From assembly GCA_902756345.1 (NCBI GenBank), contig CACVQR010000010.1, forward strand, positions 174,431-238,430: a stretch of DNA of 64,000 bases, written 5' to 3'. Each line of letters begins with the position of its first letter. The stretch's first letter is position 1. Shown here one piece after another: positions 26,605 to 35,180 of this stretch. Source of the DNA: Fibrobacter succinogenes. Its GTDB lineage: Bacteria; Fibrobacterota; Fibrobacteria; Fibrobacterales; Fibrobacteraceae. The notes under the pieces are model-generated. The model worked only from the letters and a program-made list of their open reading frames with translations. It did not search any database and was not told where the DNA came from. A program made the position numbers and the translations under genes.

Positions 26605-27786
26605 TTCTTCGTGATTTGCCAGTAACCACCCTTGTCAGGGCCTATCCGACGGATAAGCCCTTTTTGCTGCAATTTCTTTATGTTCTCTTTCGTTTTTCTA
26701 AGCGAAATTCCTAGAATCTTTGCAAGACTTACTGCCGTAATAAAAGAATCTTTCTCCATTTCTCTTATTATTATAGCCTGATTTTCAGTGACCTTTTCAG
26801 TGACCCTTTCAGTGACCTTTTCAGGCCGTTTATCAGAAGCATCCAATTGAGGAATTTTGAATTCCAGCATTACATCGCAAGGATGCACCGTATATTCCGT
26901 CTTTACGCCATAATCGGCACAAAGTTTGCACATATTCTCGATTCCACGTCCCCAGGCTTCCACATAGCCAGCCCTAAAAAACGCATTCGCAATCTTAGGG
27001 TTGTATTGTTCTGAACGGTGTCGCTGCATAAGCGTTTCAGCAGTCCAATTTGCAGGAAAAACACAATCATTGCTGATTAGTACGAGATCTTCATGTATTC
27101 TTATTTGGATTTGCACCCCAGAATCGTAATTAGAATGCATCCTGATATTGCAAATCAGGACCATCGCCAAAGAAACCAATTTTCACATAAGCACCGCCAA
27201 ACCATCTTTCCGGTTTGCGGTGAAAAAGTAGAACCGCAGCCCGAGTCAATTTCCCGTTCACAGTCAAATTCAAATTGTCGAGCAGTTCCTCATTCATCAT
27301 CGCCAAATCCTGCGCAGTCATTCTGCCGGATTTCTTTGCCTCGCGACGGAATATATCAAAGCTTTCCTTGTCCAAATCCTTGAGTTCAACACCATCAACC
27401 GGCATAGCATCCCATTTTGTCCGGGTCCTGTCCAACAAAAAATGCGTAAGAGCAGGCCCCTGCAAAAGCTGCTTTGTACTTCCGCTTCTATAGTGATATT
27501 CTCCCCTGTAATTTATGGGTTCAGAACTGGCAGGAACCGATATTTCAATGTATTCTTTTGAATCCGAAGAAAGCAAATTCACATCAACAAGCAAACCCAA
27601 CGATTCCCTAATCTTGTTCGGGATATCTTCCATGAGCCTTTTGGCATTCAGCACTCCACACACTTGTCCATCGTCGCTGACGCCGATATACAACTTGCCG
27701 CCCTGCGCATTGGCAAAGCCGCAAATCCACTTGAGATATTCGTCCCTCCAAGACGACTTGTATTCGATATTTTGGTTCTCTGGCAT
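26601..27786 (-). pseudogene. Broken AlbA_2-type ATP-binding transcriptional regulator
   Basis: The 5' part encodes MPENQNIEYKSSWRDEY, WICGFANAQGGKLYIGVSDDG and later GGAYVKIGFFGDGPDLQYQD, the N-terminal half of the AlbA_2/Schlafen-like regulator family. It then stops 3 codons later, near 27130. In another frame the downstream DNA continues with NYDSGVQIQIRIHEDLVLISN, NPKIANAFFRAGYVEAWGRGIE and a C-terminal winged helix. Intact relatives carry about 60 residues between these parts, including a segment ending HKDYSSG. The sequence therefore shows an internal deletion plus frameshift centred near 27150. The start at 27786 has AGGAG. A VTE-repeat (KVTERVTEKVTEN) lies before the helix domain. Confidence 0.8.
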
Positions 27787-27808
27787 AGAATCTCCTAAAA
27801 AAGAAAAA

Positions 27809-27828
27809 CATTTGATAATCATCAAATG
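27809..27828 (-). promoter_or_regulatory. Hairpin with T tract in the leader of the broken regulator
   Basis: CATTTGAT and ATCAAATG flank a 4-base loop and, on the minus strand, are followed by TTTTTCTTTTTT and then AGGAG. This could be an operator for the regulator or a terminator-like attenuator. Confidence 0.45.
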
Positions 27829-27944
27829 CCTTTCGGAGCCTACACTATTAGGAACCGCAACTGGAATGTAGATTATGTACTAGAATTGGCAAGGGGCGAA
27901 AGGAAATTTTACAAAGGGAAGGAATTTATCGCAACATTCATTTT

Positions 27945-29111
27945 CTATTCTATAACACCACGATATGCCGACAAGAGAGAATGAACTTCATCATCAGTCG
28001 TGTAGCGACCATAAAGCAGCGCTTTTATTTCTGACTCCTTGGCTTTAAAGCCCGCGTCTTTCAATCCGGCCGCCAAACGATCAAGCATAGCCTTATCTAT
28101 TTCGTACCAGTATTTATTATTCTTTTCAATCTTCCAAAGTTTTTCTTCTTCTGTACCATTAATTTTCACCAACTTTGCTTTATAAAAAATTCCTAGGACT
28201 CGATTGATAATTCCACTAGTTGTTCCAACCATATTCTTTGATGCAATTTCTTGTACAAGGGCTTGCTTACTCTTTGATTTCTGCGCGGTTTTATCACAAA
28301 CTAACTTAAAAATTTTACGCAAGGTAACCTTCGGAAAAACATCCCATCCTTTCTTCTTCAAAATTTTCGCCAAAGTCATTTGAGCATCTTCTTGCACATT
28401 CACTTTCTTCTTGACTAGTGACACAACAAGAGTCCCATTCCCGTCATCTTTTATTTCCGCAAAATCAGTAGCATTCACAAAATCCTTGAATGTTTTAAAT
28501 CCAAGTCGTTTTTCACTGAAAGCGTTGTCCCGTTCCAACATTTTAGACTTAAGCGCAGACAAGTGAATAGAGCCGTCTTCTTCTTGCAAAATAGATTGAA
28601 GAATGTCTATAAAATCAATTTTTTCCGAAACGAGCATATTATTGCGTTCGGTTTCGTCAGCATTTTCCTCATCGGCATTATCCGTGTAGATATACCTTGA
28701 GCAAGAATTCTTAACACATTCGCTGAGCGGGGATTTCGGACCAACACCTATCACGTCCTTTCCTTGTTCACGTAGTTTACGGAATAACGGAGAAAAATCA
28801 GAATCACCAGTTGCAAGCACGATCCACTGGGCCTGCGATTCAATCGCCACTTCCATAGTATCAACAGTCATCTTGATATCCGTAGAATTTTTTCCGCTAA
28901 CAGGATGGAATGTATGAATCAATTCAAAGCCATTTTCATTCAGCACAGACTGCAACGGGGCCAACTGCGTAGTAGACCACTTGCCATACGCCTTGCGTAC
29001 AACCACTTGTCCCAAAGAACGTAGTTCATCCATCAGGGTCTCAACGCCACCGTTCTTAACCCAAGAAGTCAAGTTCTCCGCATCAATGAAAATCGCAATG
29101 TGATTAGACAT
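27945..29111 (-). CDS. NYN-domain ribonuclease-like protein with LOTUS-type region
   Basis: The N-terminal NYN (PIN-like) domain has [26 protein letters not shown] and [26 protein letters not shown], which place the acidic metal ligands expected of this family (LabA/DUF88 group). A second region at about 165-240 looks like an OST-HTH/LOTUS RNA-binding domain. The C-terminal 130 residues are basic and may hold a second such domain. It is cytoplasmic and likely acts on RNA. The start is ATG 29111, with AGGTG 8 bases upstream; a GTG three codons earlier is possible. Its A+T content is higher than that of neighbouring housekeeping genes, suggesting transfer. Confidence 0.85.
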   Translation of the reverse strand: MSNHIAIFIDAENLTSWVKNGGVETLMDELRSLGQVVVRKAYGKWSTTQLAPLQSVLNENGFELIHTFHPVSGKNSTDIKMTVDTMEVAIESQAQWIVLATGDSDFSPLFRKLREQGKDVIGVGPKSPLSECVKNSCSRYIYTDNADEENADETERNNMLVSEKIDFIDILQSILQEEDGSIHLSALKSKMLERDNAFSEKRLGFKTFKDFVNATDFAEIKDDGNGTLVVSLVKKKVNVQEDAQMTLAKILKKKGWDVFPKVTLRKIFKLVCDKTAQKSKSKQALVQEIASKNMVGTTSGIINRVLGIFYKAKLVKINGTEEEKLWKIEKNNKYWYEIDKAMLDRLAAGLKDAGFKAKESEIKALLYGRYTTDDEVHSLLSAYRGVIE

Positions 29112-29154
29112 TTGCCGCACCTACTTTTTTTACAGTATCCTTTTTAAATCTACA

Positions 29155-29363
29155 AAAAGAGTGGGGTTTTAGGGGCAGTGCCCCTAGGCGAAGGGGTGAT
29201 GAAAGACCCGGCGAGCGCGAGTTGGACTGACTGAAGCCGGGGCTGGAATCAGGGGAAGGCTTTCCCCTCCTAGATTTTTCAACTTCACTGCGTTTCGCTC
29301 TGGATGACAAAAAAAACTTTTTTCTCTGAAAAAACAGGAGGATTCCCGCCTATGCGGGGATAA
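29155..29363. repeat. Cluster of hairpin repeats between NYN gene and valS
   Basis: In order: GGGGCAGTGCCCC, a GAAGCCGGGGC stretch, GGGGAAGGCTTTCCCC, a TTCGCTCTGGATGACA unit (29277-29310) related to the repeat in topB, and GATTCCCGCCTATGCGGGGA (29341-29360), related to the other topB insert. No gene is visible in these 210 bases. Confidence 0.6.
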
Positions 29364-29379
29364 CCGTCCGCATTTTTTC

Positions 29380-29387
29380 TAAATTTG
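29380..29387 (+). promoter_or_regulatory. TAAATTTG promoter box of valS
   Basis: A perfect TAnnTTTG match ending 8 bases before the ATG at 29396. Confidence 0.45.
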
Positions 29388-29395
29388 TGCCCACT

Positions 29396-32143
29396 ATGGA
29401 AACTCGTTACAATTCTAAAGATGTGGAAGCCCGATGGCATAAGACCTGGGCTGAGAATAACAGTTTTGCACCCAGCGGAAAGGGCGAACCGTTCTCGGTC
29501 GTGATTCCGCCCCCGAACGTTACCGGCGCGCTCCATCTGGGACACGCGCTCAACGATACGCTCCAGGATATTTTGGTACGCTACCGCCGTAAGACCGGCC
29601 GCGACACGCTGTGGATTCCGGGTACGGACCATGCGGGTATCGCCACGCAGGCAGTCGTCGAAAAGCGCCTTTTCCAGGACGAACACAAGACCCGCCACGA
29701 CATCGGCCGCGACGCGCTGGTGGAACGCATCTGGAAATGGAAAGACGAATACGAAGCCCGCATCACCAAGCAGCTCAAGAGCCTGGGCGTCAGCTGTGAC
29801 TGGAGCCGTCAGCGCTTCACGCTGGACCCGGTTTGCGCGAAGGCCGTGCGCCACGCCTTCTTCAACCTGTTCAAGAAGGGCCTCATTTACCGCGGCAAGC
29901 GCCTGGTGAACTGGGATACCAAGCTCCAGACCGCCGTTGCCGACGACGAAATCTACTACGAACACGTGAAGGGCCACTTCTGGACGTTCAAGTACCCCCT
30001 GGCCGACGGTTCGGGATTTATCCCCGTTTCGACCACCCGTCCGGAAACCATCATGGGCGATACCGCCCTCGCCGTGCACCCGAACGACGAACGCTACGCG
30101 CTGTACATCGGCAAGATGCTCAAGGTGCCGTTCGTTGACCGCGAAATCCCGGTGATTGCCGACGCAATCCTCGTGGACAAGGACTTCGGTACGGGTTCCG
30201 TGAAGGTGACGCCCGCACACGACCCGAACGACTATGCGACGGGCCTGCGTCACAAGCTCCCGATGATCAACATCATGAACGATGACGGCAGCCTGAACGA
30301 GAACGCCGGCAAGTTCCAGGGTCTCAAGGGCCAGGCCGCACGCGACGCCGTAGTGGCTGGCCTCGAAGAACTCGGACTTTTGATCAAGGTGGAAGACCAC
30401 GAAATGGACGTGGGCCACTCTGACCGTTCCAAGACTGTGATTGAGCCGTACCTCAGCGACCAGTGGTTCGTGAAGATGGACGTGCTCGCCGAAAACGCGA
30501 TGAACGCCGTGAAGTCGGGCGAAATCAAGATTATCCCCGAACGCTACGCCAACAAGTACCTGGACTGGCTCGCCGAAAAGCGCGACTGGTGCATCAGCCG
30601 TCAGCTCTGGTGGGGCCACCGCATTCCTATCTGGCACACCGATGCTAGCGAAGACGAACTGAAGGCCGCATTCGCGGGCCGCGACGACATCTACTTCTAC
30701 AAGGCCGAAAACGGCGGCTACCTCGTGTGCAGCCAGGAAGAAGACCTCAAGGAAGACGCCGTTCCGGGTCACGAACTCAAGCAGGAAGAAGACGTGCTCG
30801 ACACGTGGTTCTCCAGCGGTTTGTGGCCGCATTCTACCATGGGCTGGCCGGAAAACACCGACACGCTCAAGCGCTACTACCCCACCAGCGTGCTCGTGAC
30901 GAGCCGCGACATCATTACGCTGTGGGTCGCCCGCATGGTGCTCTTTAGCCAGGAGAACATGGGCACGGTTCCGTTCCACACGGTGTACATCCACCCGAAG
31001 ATTCTGGACGGCAATGGCCAGACCATGAGCAAGTCCAAGGGCAACGGCGTGGACCCGATGGATATCGAAGAGAAATACGGCACCGACGCCCTGCGCTTTG
31101 TGATGGCAAGCCTCTGCACCGACAACCAGGACGTGCGCCTGCCGGTGAAGAAGGAAAAGCAGCCGGATGGCCGCGAAATCAACACCAGCGAAAAGTTCGA
31201 AATCGGCCGTAACTTCAGCAACAAGCTGTGGAACGCCTGCCGCTTCCTTTACCCGCAGCTCGAACAGGCCGGTGCGCTTGCCGCCGAACTCCCGATGGAC
31301 AAGAGCTTGTTCGCACTGGAAGACAAGTGGATTTTGAGCCGCCTGCAGACGACCATCAAGGACGCCACCCGCATGCTCGAAGAATACCACTTCGCCGAAC
31401 TCGCCGGGTTCCTGTACCGCTTCGTGTGGGACGACGTGTGCTCCAGCTATCTTGAAATCAAGAAGTCCGTGATCAACAGCGAAGCGCTCACCGCCGAAAA
31501 GAAGAACGCGATGGCCATCCTCAGCTACGTGCTGAAGAACGTGCTCGACCTGTTGCACCCGGTGATGCCGTTCATTACCGAAGAGCTCAATAGCATCCTG
31601 TTCCAGGGCAGCGAAATGGTGATCAGCCGCGCCTGGCCCAAGGCCGACGAATCGCTCATCGACGCAAAGATCGAAGCCGCATTCGACCAGGCATTCGCCG
31701 TGGTGGAAAGCGTGCGTGGCGTGCGTGGCCGCTACAACGTGAGCCCCGCCACCAAGCTCAGTGCCGTGGTGAGCGTCGATGACGCCGCAACGGAAGCCAG
31801 CGTGAAGGACTGCATGGCAATCATCACCGAACTTTCGGGTCTTTCTGACCTGAGTGTCGCCGTGAAGGCCGCCAAGCCGAAGTTCAGCGCCAGCGCCGTG
31901 GTTCCCGATGGCGAGCTCTACATCCCGCTGGAAGGAATCCTCGACCCGGCTGCAGAAATCGCCCGCCTCGAAAAGGAAATCGAAAAGGCCAAGGCATTCG
32001 CCGCTTCGATTGAGAAAAAGCTTTCTAACCAAAAGTTTGTGAGCGGCGCCCCCGAAGCCGTGGTGAACGCCGAACGCACCAAGCTCGCGACGCAGAGAGA
32101 AATTATTGCAAAGGATGAAGCAGCCCTTAAGGACTTGCAATAA
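29396..32143 (+). CDS. valS: Valyl-tRNA synthetase
   Basis: Class I aminoacyl-tRNA synthetase charging tRNA-Val, with editing. HLGH stands for the HIGH signature in PPPNVTGALHLGH (about 38-50), and TMSKSKG is the KMSKS loop (near 545). The editing domain includes STTRPETIMGDTA. The anticodon-binding domain and C-terminal coiled coil (ARLEKEIEKAKAF...) are present. The 915 aa length is normal. ATG 29396 is preferred over a GTG inside the promoter box. Codon use is strongly biased to C- and G-ending codons, which creates a long open antisense frame that is not a gene. Confidence 0.97.
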   Translation: METRYNSKDVEARWHKTWAENNSFAPSGKGEPFSVVIPPPNVTGALHLGHALNDTLQDILVRYRRKTGRDTLWIPGTDHAGIATQAVVEKRLFQDEHKTRHDIGRDALVERIWKWKDEYEARITKQLKSLGVSCDWSRQRFTLDPVCAKAVRHAFFNLFKKGLIYRGKRLVNWDTKLQTAVADDEIYYEHVKGHFWTFKYPLADGSGFIPVSTTRPETIMGDTALAVHPNDERYALYIGKMLKVPFVDREIPVIADAILVDKDFGTGSVKVTPAHDPNDYATGLRHKLPMINIMNDDGSLNENAGKFQGLKGQAARDAVVAGLEELGLLIKVEDHEMDVGHSDRSKTVIEPYLSDQWFVKMDVLAENAMNAVKSGEIKIIPERYANKYLDWLAEKRDWCISRQLWWGHRIPIWHTDASEDELKAAFAGRDDIYFYKAENGGYLVCSQEEDLKEDAVPGHELKQEEDVLDTWFSSGLWPHSTMGWPENTDTLKRYYPTSVLVTSRDIITLWVARMVLFSQENMGTVPFHTVYIHPKILDGNGQTMSKSKGNGVDPMDIEEKYGTDALRFVMASLCTDNQDVRLPVKKEKQPDGREINTSEKFEIGRNFSNKLWNACRFLYPQLEQAGALAAELPMDKSLFALEDKWILSRLQTTIKDATRMLEEYHFAELAGFLYRFVWDDVCSSYLEIKKSVINSEALTAEKKNAMAILSYVLKNVLDLLHPVMPFITEELNSILFQGSEMVISRAWPKADESLIDAKIEAAFDQAFAVVESVRGVRGRYNVSPATKLSAVVSVDDAATEASVKDCMAIITELSGLSDLSVAVKAAKPKFSASAVVPDGELYIPLEGILDPAAEIARLEKEIEKAKAFAASIEKKLSNQKFVSGAPEAVVNAERTKLATQREIIAKDEAALKDLQ

Positions 32144-32149
32144 TTTCTC

Positions 32150-32360
32150 GACAAGACAAATGCGTAGGGCGAGAGTCGCAGCCATGCTTGCATGGATATG
32201 ACCGAGCCCAGCATTTGGTACTTGAGCGTAGCGAAAGTACACATCATTGCCAAGAATGAGGCTGCGCTGAAGGAACTGAAGTAGTTCAAGATCGGTTCGG
32301 CAAGCTCACCGATCTTACAAGGTCCCTGAGCCTGCCGAAGGGCCGAAGTCGAAGGATCTA
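32150..32360. repeat. Repeat-filled gap after valS
   Basis: A fourth copy of the variable-stem hairpin repeat lies at 32163-32212 (CCATGC/GCATGG stem, then ATGACCGAGCC). A duplicated piece of the valS 3' end seems present: GCCAAGAATGAGGCTGCGCT followed by GAAGGAACTGAAG, compared with GCAAAGGATGAAGCAGCCCT then TAAGGACTTGCAA at the true end. A diverged CCTGAGCC...CGAAGGATC repeat lies at 32318-32358. Confidence 0.55.
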
Positions 32361-32366
32361 AAATTT

Positions 32367-32398
32367 AAAGAGGTATTCCAAACGGAATACCTCTTTTT
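32367..32398 (+). terminator. Rho-independent terminator of valS
   Basis: AAAGAGGTATTCC and GGAATACCTCTTT pair perfectly around AAAC and run into T5. It also works, more weakly, for the opposing toxin gene. Confidence 0.8.
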
Positions 32399-32407
32399 GC
32401 ATTCATT

Positions 32408-32686
32408 TTATTTTCCAAATAAATCCGAATGAGAACCAGTCGCAGTCGCCGAAAGAATCAATTCATCATTAAATATCTGATACATCAGGAGCCAGTCGGG
32501 TTCGATATGGCATTCCCTAAAATCTGACAGAGTCCCAACTAATTGATGATCACGATTATTGGGCGGAAGCGTTTCACCCTTCGACAACTTATCCAAGACT
32601 TCGATTAGTTTGTTCAAGTCCTTGCCGCGCTTTTTCATAACCTTGACATCATGTTTCATGCGGCTTGTGTACTTAATCTGGTACAA
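32408..32686 (-). CDS. YafQ/RelE-type mRNA interferase toxin
   Basis: Ribosome-dependent endoribonuclease toxin of a type II toxin-antitoxin pair. The sequence QIKYTSRMKHDVKVMKKRGKD, LPPNNRDHQLVG, CHIEPDWLLMYQI and TGSHSDLF matches the YafQ family over its full ~92 aa, including the His and Asp residues around DH and HSDLF. The start is TTG at 32686, three bases after the antitoxin stop, with GAGGAAT in the end of the antitoxin gene as ribosome site. This weak start is expected to keep toxin below antitoxin. The gene looks intact. Confidence 0.9.
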   Translation of the reverse strand: MYQIKYTSRMKHDVKVMKKRGKDLNKLIEVLDKLSKGETLPPNNRDHQLVGTLSDFRECHIEPDWLLMYQIFNDELILSATATGSHSDLFGK

Positions 32687-32689
32687 AAG

Positions 32690-32953
32690 CTATTCCTCCA
32701 GCATAGAGGCAACGGCATCTGCGGCAGTGGCATAAGGACCATGAAGATTTTTTCGACTGCGAGTATCATCAATCGCCTTTTCTAAGGACAAGTCTTCAGG
32801 AGCGTGGCGAACATCAAAAGGAATGCCATTATGTTCGATGGCAAAAGTCAGAAAAATACGGATAGCCGTAGAGGTATCCATACCGAGAGACTGGAACAAA
32901 TCGTCCGACTTTTTTTTCAGGTCATCATCGACCCTCATTTGCAGCGTAGCCAT
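32690..32953 (-). CDS. DinJ/RelB-type antitoxin
   Basis: The N-terminal ribbon-helix-helix (MATLQMRVDDDLKKKSDDLFQSLGMD) gives DNA binding and autoregulation. The C-terminal part wraps the toxin. The ATG at 32953 follows AAAGGAG and is preferred over an upstream in-frame start. It is cotranscribed with the toxin that follows. It is probably an acquired module: its A+T content is higher than that of valS, and it sits next to other accessory genes. Confidence 0.9.
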   Translation of the reverse strand: MATLQMRVDDDLKKKSDDLFQSLGMDTSTAIRIFLTFAIEHNGIPFDVRHAPEDLSLEKAIDDTRSRKNLHGPYATAADAVASMLEE

Positions 32954-33020
32954 AGTTAAGCTCCTTTTTCCGTAAATATACATTATTCATAAGCACAAGT
33001 CAATAAAATTGTATAAAAAC

Positions 33021-33038
33021 GTATTGACAAATCAATAC
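33021..33038. promoter_or_regulatory. Candidate operator of the toxin-antitoxin pair
   Basis: GTATTGACAAATCAATAC is a perfect 7-bp inverted repeat with a 4-base centre. It lies 70 bases upstream of the antitoxin start, behind a TATATTTA promoter-like box (32976-32983). Ribbon-helix-helix antitoxins commonly bind such sites; binding here is inferred. Confidence 0.45.
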
Positions 33039-33074
33039 TACATCAATCAAAATTTTCATTACAACGGACTCTTT

Positions 33075-33671
33075 TTAATAACTAGGTTCCTTAAATTTTT
33101 CAGTTTCACGGCACTTGGGGTCGTCGTAAAAAATCGCGTATCGGATCGTCCAGGGTCGTCGCTCATCCTCTGGCGTTCGATAGTCTGGCATATGAATAAA
33201 CTTCCTTCCATCGAAATCCAAGTAAGCGTTCATACAAAGTCTTCGTTCCCCATTCCAAAGAGCTTGAATTGAAACAATTTCACCATGCTTTATCGTATAT
33301 TCAATTTTCAAGGTTTGATAAGCAATTCCCTTATTATACCAAACAATTTCATCAGCTGGTGTATATTCTTCAACAGATACTCGATAATAAAAATGCAGGT
33401 CGTTTAAATCTGGTTCTCCATTTTTCCTTTCATATCCATAGTCCATCTGCAATAGGTATGGTGCAATTTTTTTGTCTAGACGTGTCTGATACGCAACAAT
33501 CTGAATATCCTTGGGTGAAGTCCCTTCTGGCAGTTCTCCAACGACCACAAAAAGAGTATCCGCCAAAGCAATTCTTTGCGGAACCTTGCTAGAATAGTCC
33601 GGTGTTACATGACTGGAGGAACCCGTGCAGGCAACAAGAATTGACACCAACAGTAAAAAAAGAAATCTCAT
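33075..33671 (-). CDS. Small lipoprotein, second of a related pair
   Basis: Signal peptide with lipobox ILVACTGSS, so lipidated at about Cys15. The mature part is about 180 residues, rich in Tyr, and beta-like. The segment IVWYNKGIAYQTLKIEY parallels FVVWYKEGVPYRTLMIS in the gene just upstream, so the two are diverged tandem duplicates. The start overlaps the upstream stop in ATGA, so they are cotranscribed and coupled. The function is unknown to me. Confidence 0.8.
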   Translation of the reverse strand: MRFLFLLLVSILVACTGSSSHVTPDYSSKVPQRIALADTLFVVVGELPEGTSPKDIQIVAYQTRLDKKIAPYLLQMDYGYERKNGEPDLNDLHFYYRVSVEEYTPADEIVWYNKGIAYQTLKIEYTIKHGEIVSIQALWNGERRLCMNAYLDFDGRKFIHMPDYRTPEDERRPWTIRYAIFYDDPKCRETEKFKEPSY

Positions 33672-34132
33672 TTTACCTCAACCACCAAGTCAGCAAATTC
33701 ATCATCAGAAGTTCTCAAAACAGGCGCCTCTCTGGATTCATCACCGGACAGGAAGACAGCCTTTAAATCTCGGGTTGAATCGTCACAAGATATCATCAAA
33801 GTTCGGTACGGAACGCCCTCTTTGTACCAAACCACAAAATACCTATCACGACTACGGTCGCCCCAAAGTCTGCTAGGTTCACAAGACTTTGGTCCATACC
33901 GATAAAACTCTATTTGACGAGTATCTCCATCATAATTCAGAGCATACCAATGAACATTTTTATTTTCTAAAGGACAATCTCCACTAGAACAATCTCCTTG
34001 AGCATAGGCAACAATAGTTTCTTTTTCAACAGGGGCATTTTTAGGCAAAGATTCATTAACACGTATTAAATGGCTTGGATAAGGACAAGCCGTAAAAAGC
34101 AAAGCAGCTAGCAACAACAATAAAAATTTCAT
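33668..34132 (-). CDS. Small lipoprotein, first of a related pair
   Basis: The start is set at ATG 34132 because it opens a lipoprotein signal peptide (KFLLLLLAALLFTACPYP). Upstream in-frame codons would bury it. The mature protein of about 135 residues has four Cys in its first half (GDCSSGDC, KSCEPS, ISCDDS), which may form disulfides. It is related to the next gene in the VWY.eG..YrTL segment. No family is recognised. Confidence 0.78.
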   Translation of the reverse strand: MKFLLLLLAALLFTACPYPSHLIRVNESLPKNAPVEKETIVAYAQGDCSSGDCPLENKNVHWYALNYDGDTRQIEFYRYGPKSCEPSRLWGDRSRDRYFVVWYKEGVPYRTLMISCDDSTRDLKAVFLSGDESREAPVLRTSDDEFADLVVEVK

Positions 34133-34284
34133 CACAAATAAATATATATATAGCATAGACCGTGCGGGGGACGTCCAAACAATAGAGGCTTTCAATCCGT
34201 CCAAAATCACACTTTTTTGCGCACCCCTTAAATTGCGGGTTATTTTTACTATTTTCTAGAGATGGATTAAAAGGAGAAAAGAGT

Positions 34285-35175
34285 ATGGATTTCACCAAAT
34301 TTCTGTTTGCGGGCGCATTTTGCGCAGGCGCCTTAGCCACAAGCCTGCACGCAGCGGAATGCAGCTACGAGCCCCCCGTCAGGGAATCAGGAAGCACCGG
34401 AGCTTATTTTGAATACCCAGCAGTATCTCTCTATCTATTCGAGGGCAGCTACCTGGACCTCTCCAAGATGGATCAGCGCGAGCCCGCCGTAAAGAATGCC
34501 TCCGGCACCGACACGGTATGGATGTACAGATCCGAGCTGGACTCCACCATGATCGTAATCGCATCCGAAAAGGTGGTCAAGGCGGCGCGCGTCGCCTATT
34601 CCGACAACCAAGACGACTTCGTTGATTCGCTCTTCAGCGTGCATCACGACGCCGTATTCAAAGACGAGTTCGCACGGTTGCAAAAGGCGGGCGTTTTCAG
34701 GGGCACGGCGGAACAGGCGGATTCCCTTGTGAACCATGTTTTTGAACTCTGCGGTAGATACTATTGGAAAGAAGGGGGCTACTCCGGCTGCGAATTCAAT
34801 CCGCCCGAATTAAGACGGAGAAACGGCGGTAAGGATATCGACAAGGCTGATGTACCGCTAGCAAGCTCGGCTGTGGCAGGAATACACGCCTTCCTCCTCG
34901 ACACACTGAACTTCTGCCCAGATTACAGGTTCGCGGCAGACACTATTACAACCTCGATTACTCCGAAATATTTCCAAGCGAAGACTGCTTTCATAAGGCT
35001 TGGCCAGAACCGCTACCAGATTGCAGGCGCCAAGCCCAACACCCCGTACAAGGCGTTCAGCCTGAACGGCCAGCTGTTGGAAAGAGGCATCTTGAATGAC
35101 GGCGTGTTTACGGCAAAAAAATTGCCCGTCATCCTGATGCTGAACGACGAGCGAAGCCTTTACCTGAAAGACTAG
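34285..35175 (+). CDS. Secreted protein with type IX-like C-terminal tail
   Basis: The signal peptide ends at about SLHA. The mature ~270 residues include CSYEPPVRESGSTG, four or more Cys, and a mixed alpha/beta middle with no motif I can name. The last 65 residues (YQIAGAKPNTPYKAFSLNGQLLERG...VILMLND) follow the pattern of type IX sorting domains (Y.i.g...g..y..fsl.G..l..g), so surface export is likely. AAGGAG lies 8 bases before the ATG. Confidence 0.75.
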   Translation: MDFTKFLFAGAFCAGALATSLHAAECSYEPPVRESGSTGAYFEYPAVSLYLFEGSYLDLSKMDQREPAVKNASGTDTVWMYRSELDSTMIVIASEKVVKAARVAYSDNQDDFVDSLFSVHHDAVFKDEFARLQKAGVFRGTAEQADSLVNHVFELCGRYYWKEGGYSGCEFNPPELRRRNGGKDIDKADVPLASSAVAGIHAFLLDTLNFCPDYRFAADTITTSITPKYFQAKTAFIRLGQNRYQIAGAKPNTPYKAFSLNGQLLERGILNDGVFTAKKLPVILMLNDERSLYLKD

Positions 35176-35180
35176 CCGAG

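Noticed and set aside
29285..32242. 985-codon open frame on the minus strand opposite valS
   Set aside because: It is the mirror of a gene with strongly biased codon use; valS is complete with all motifs and the antisense product has no recognisable domain.
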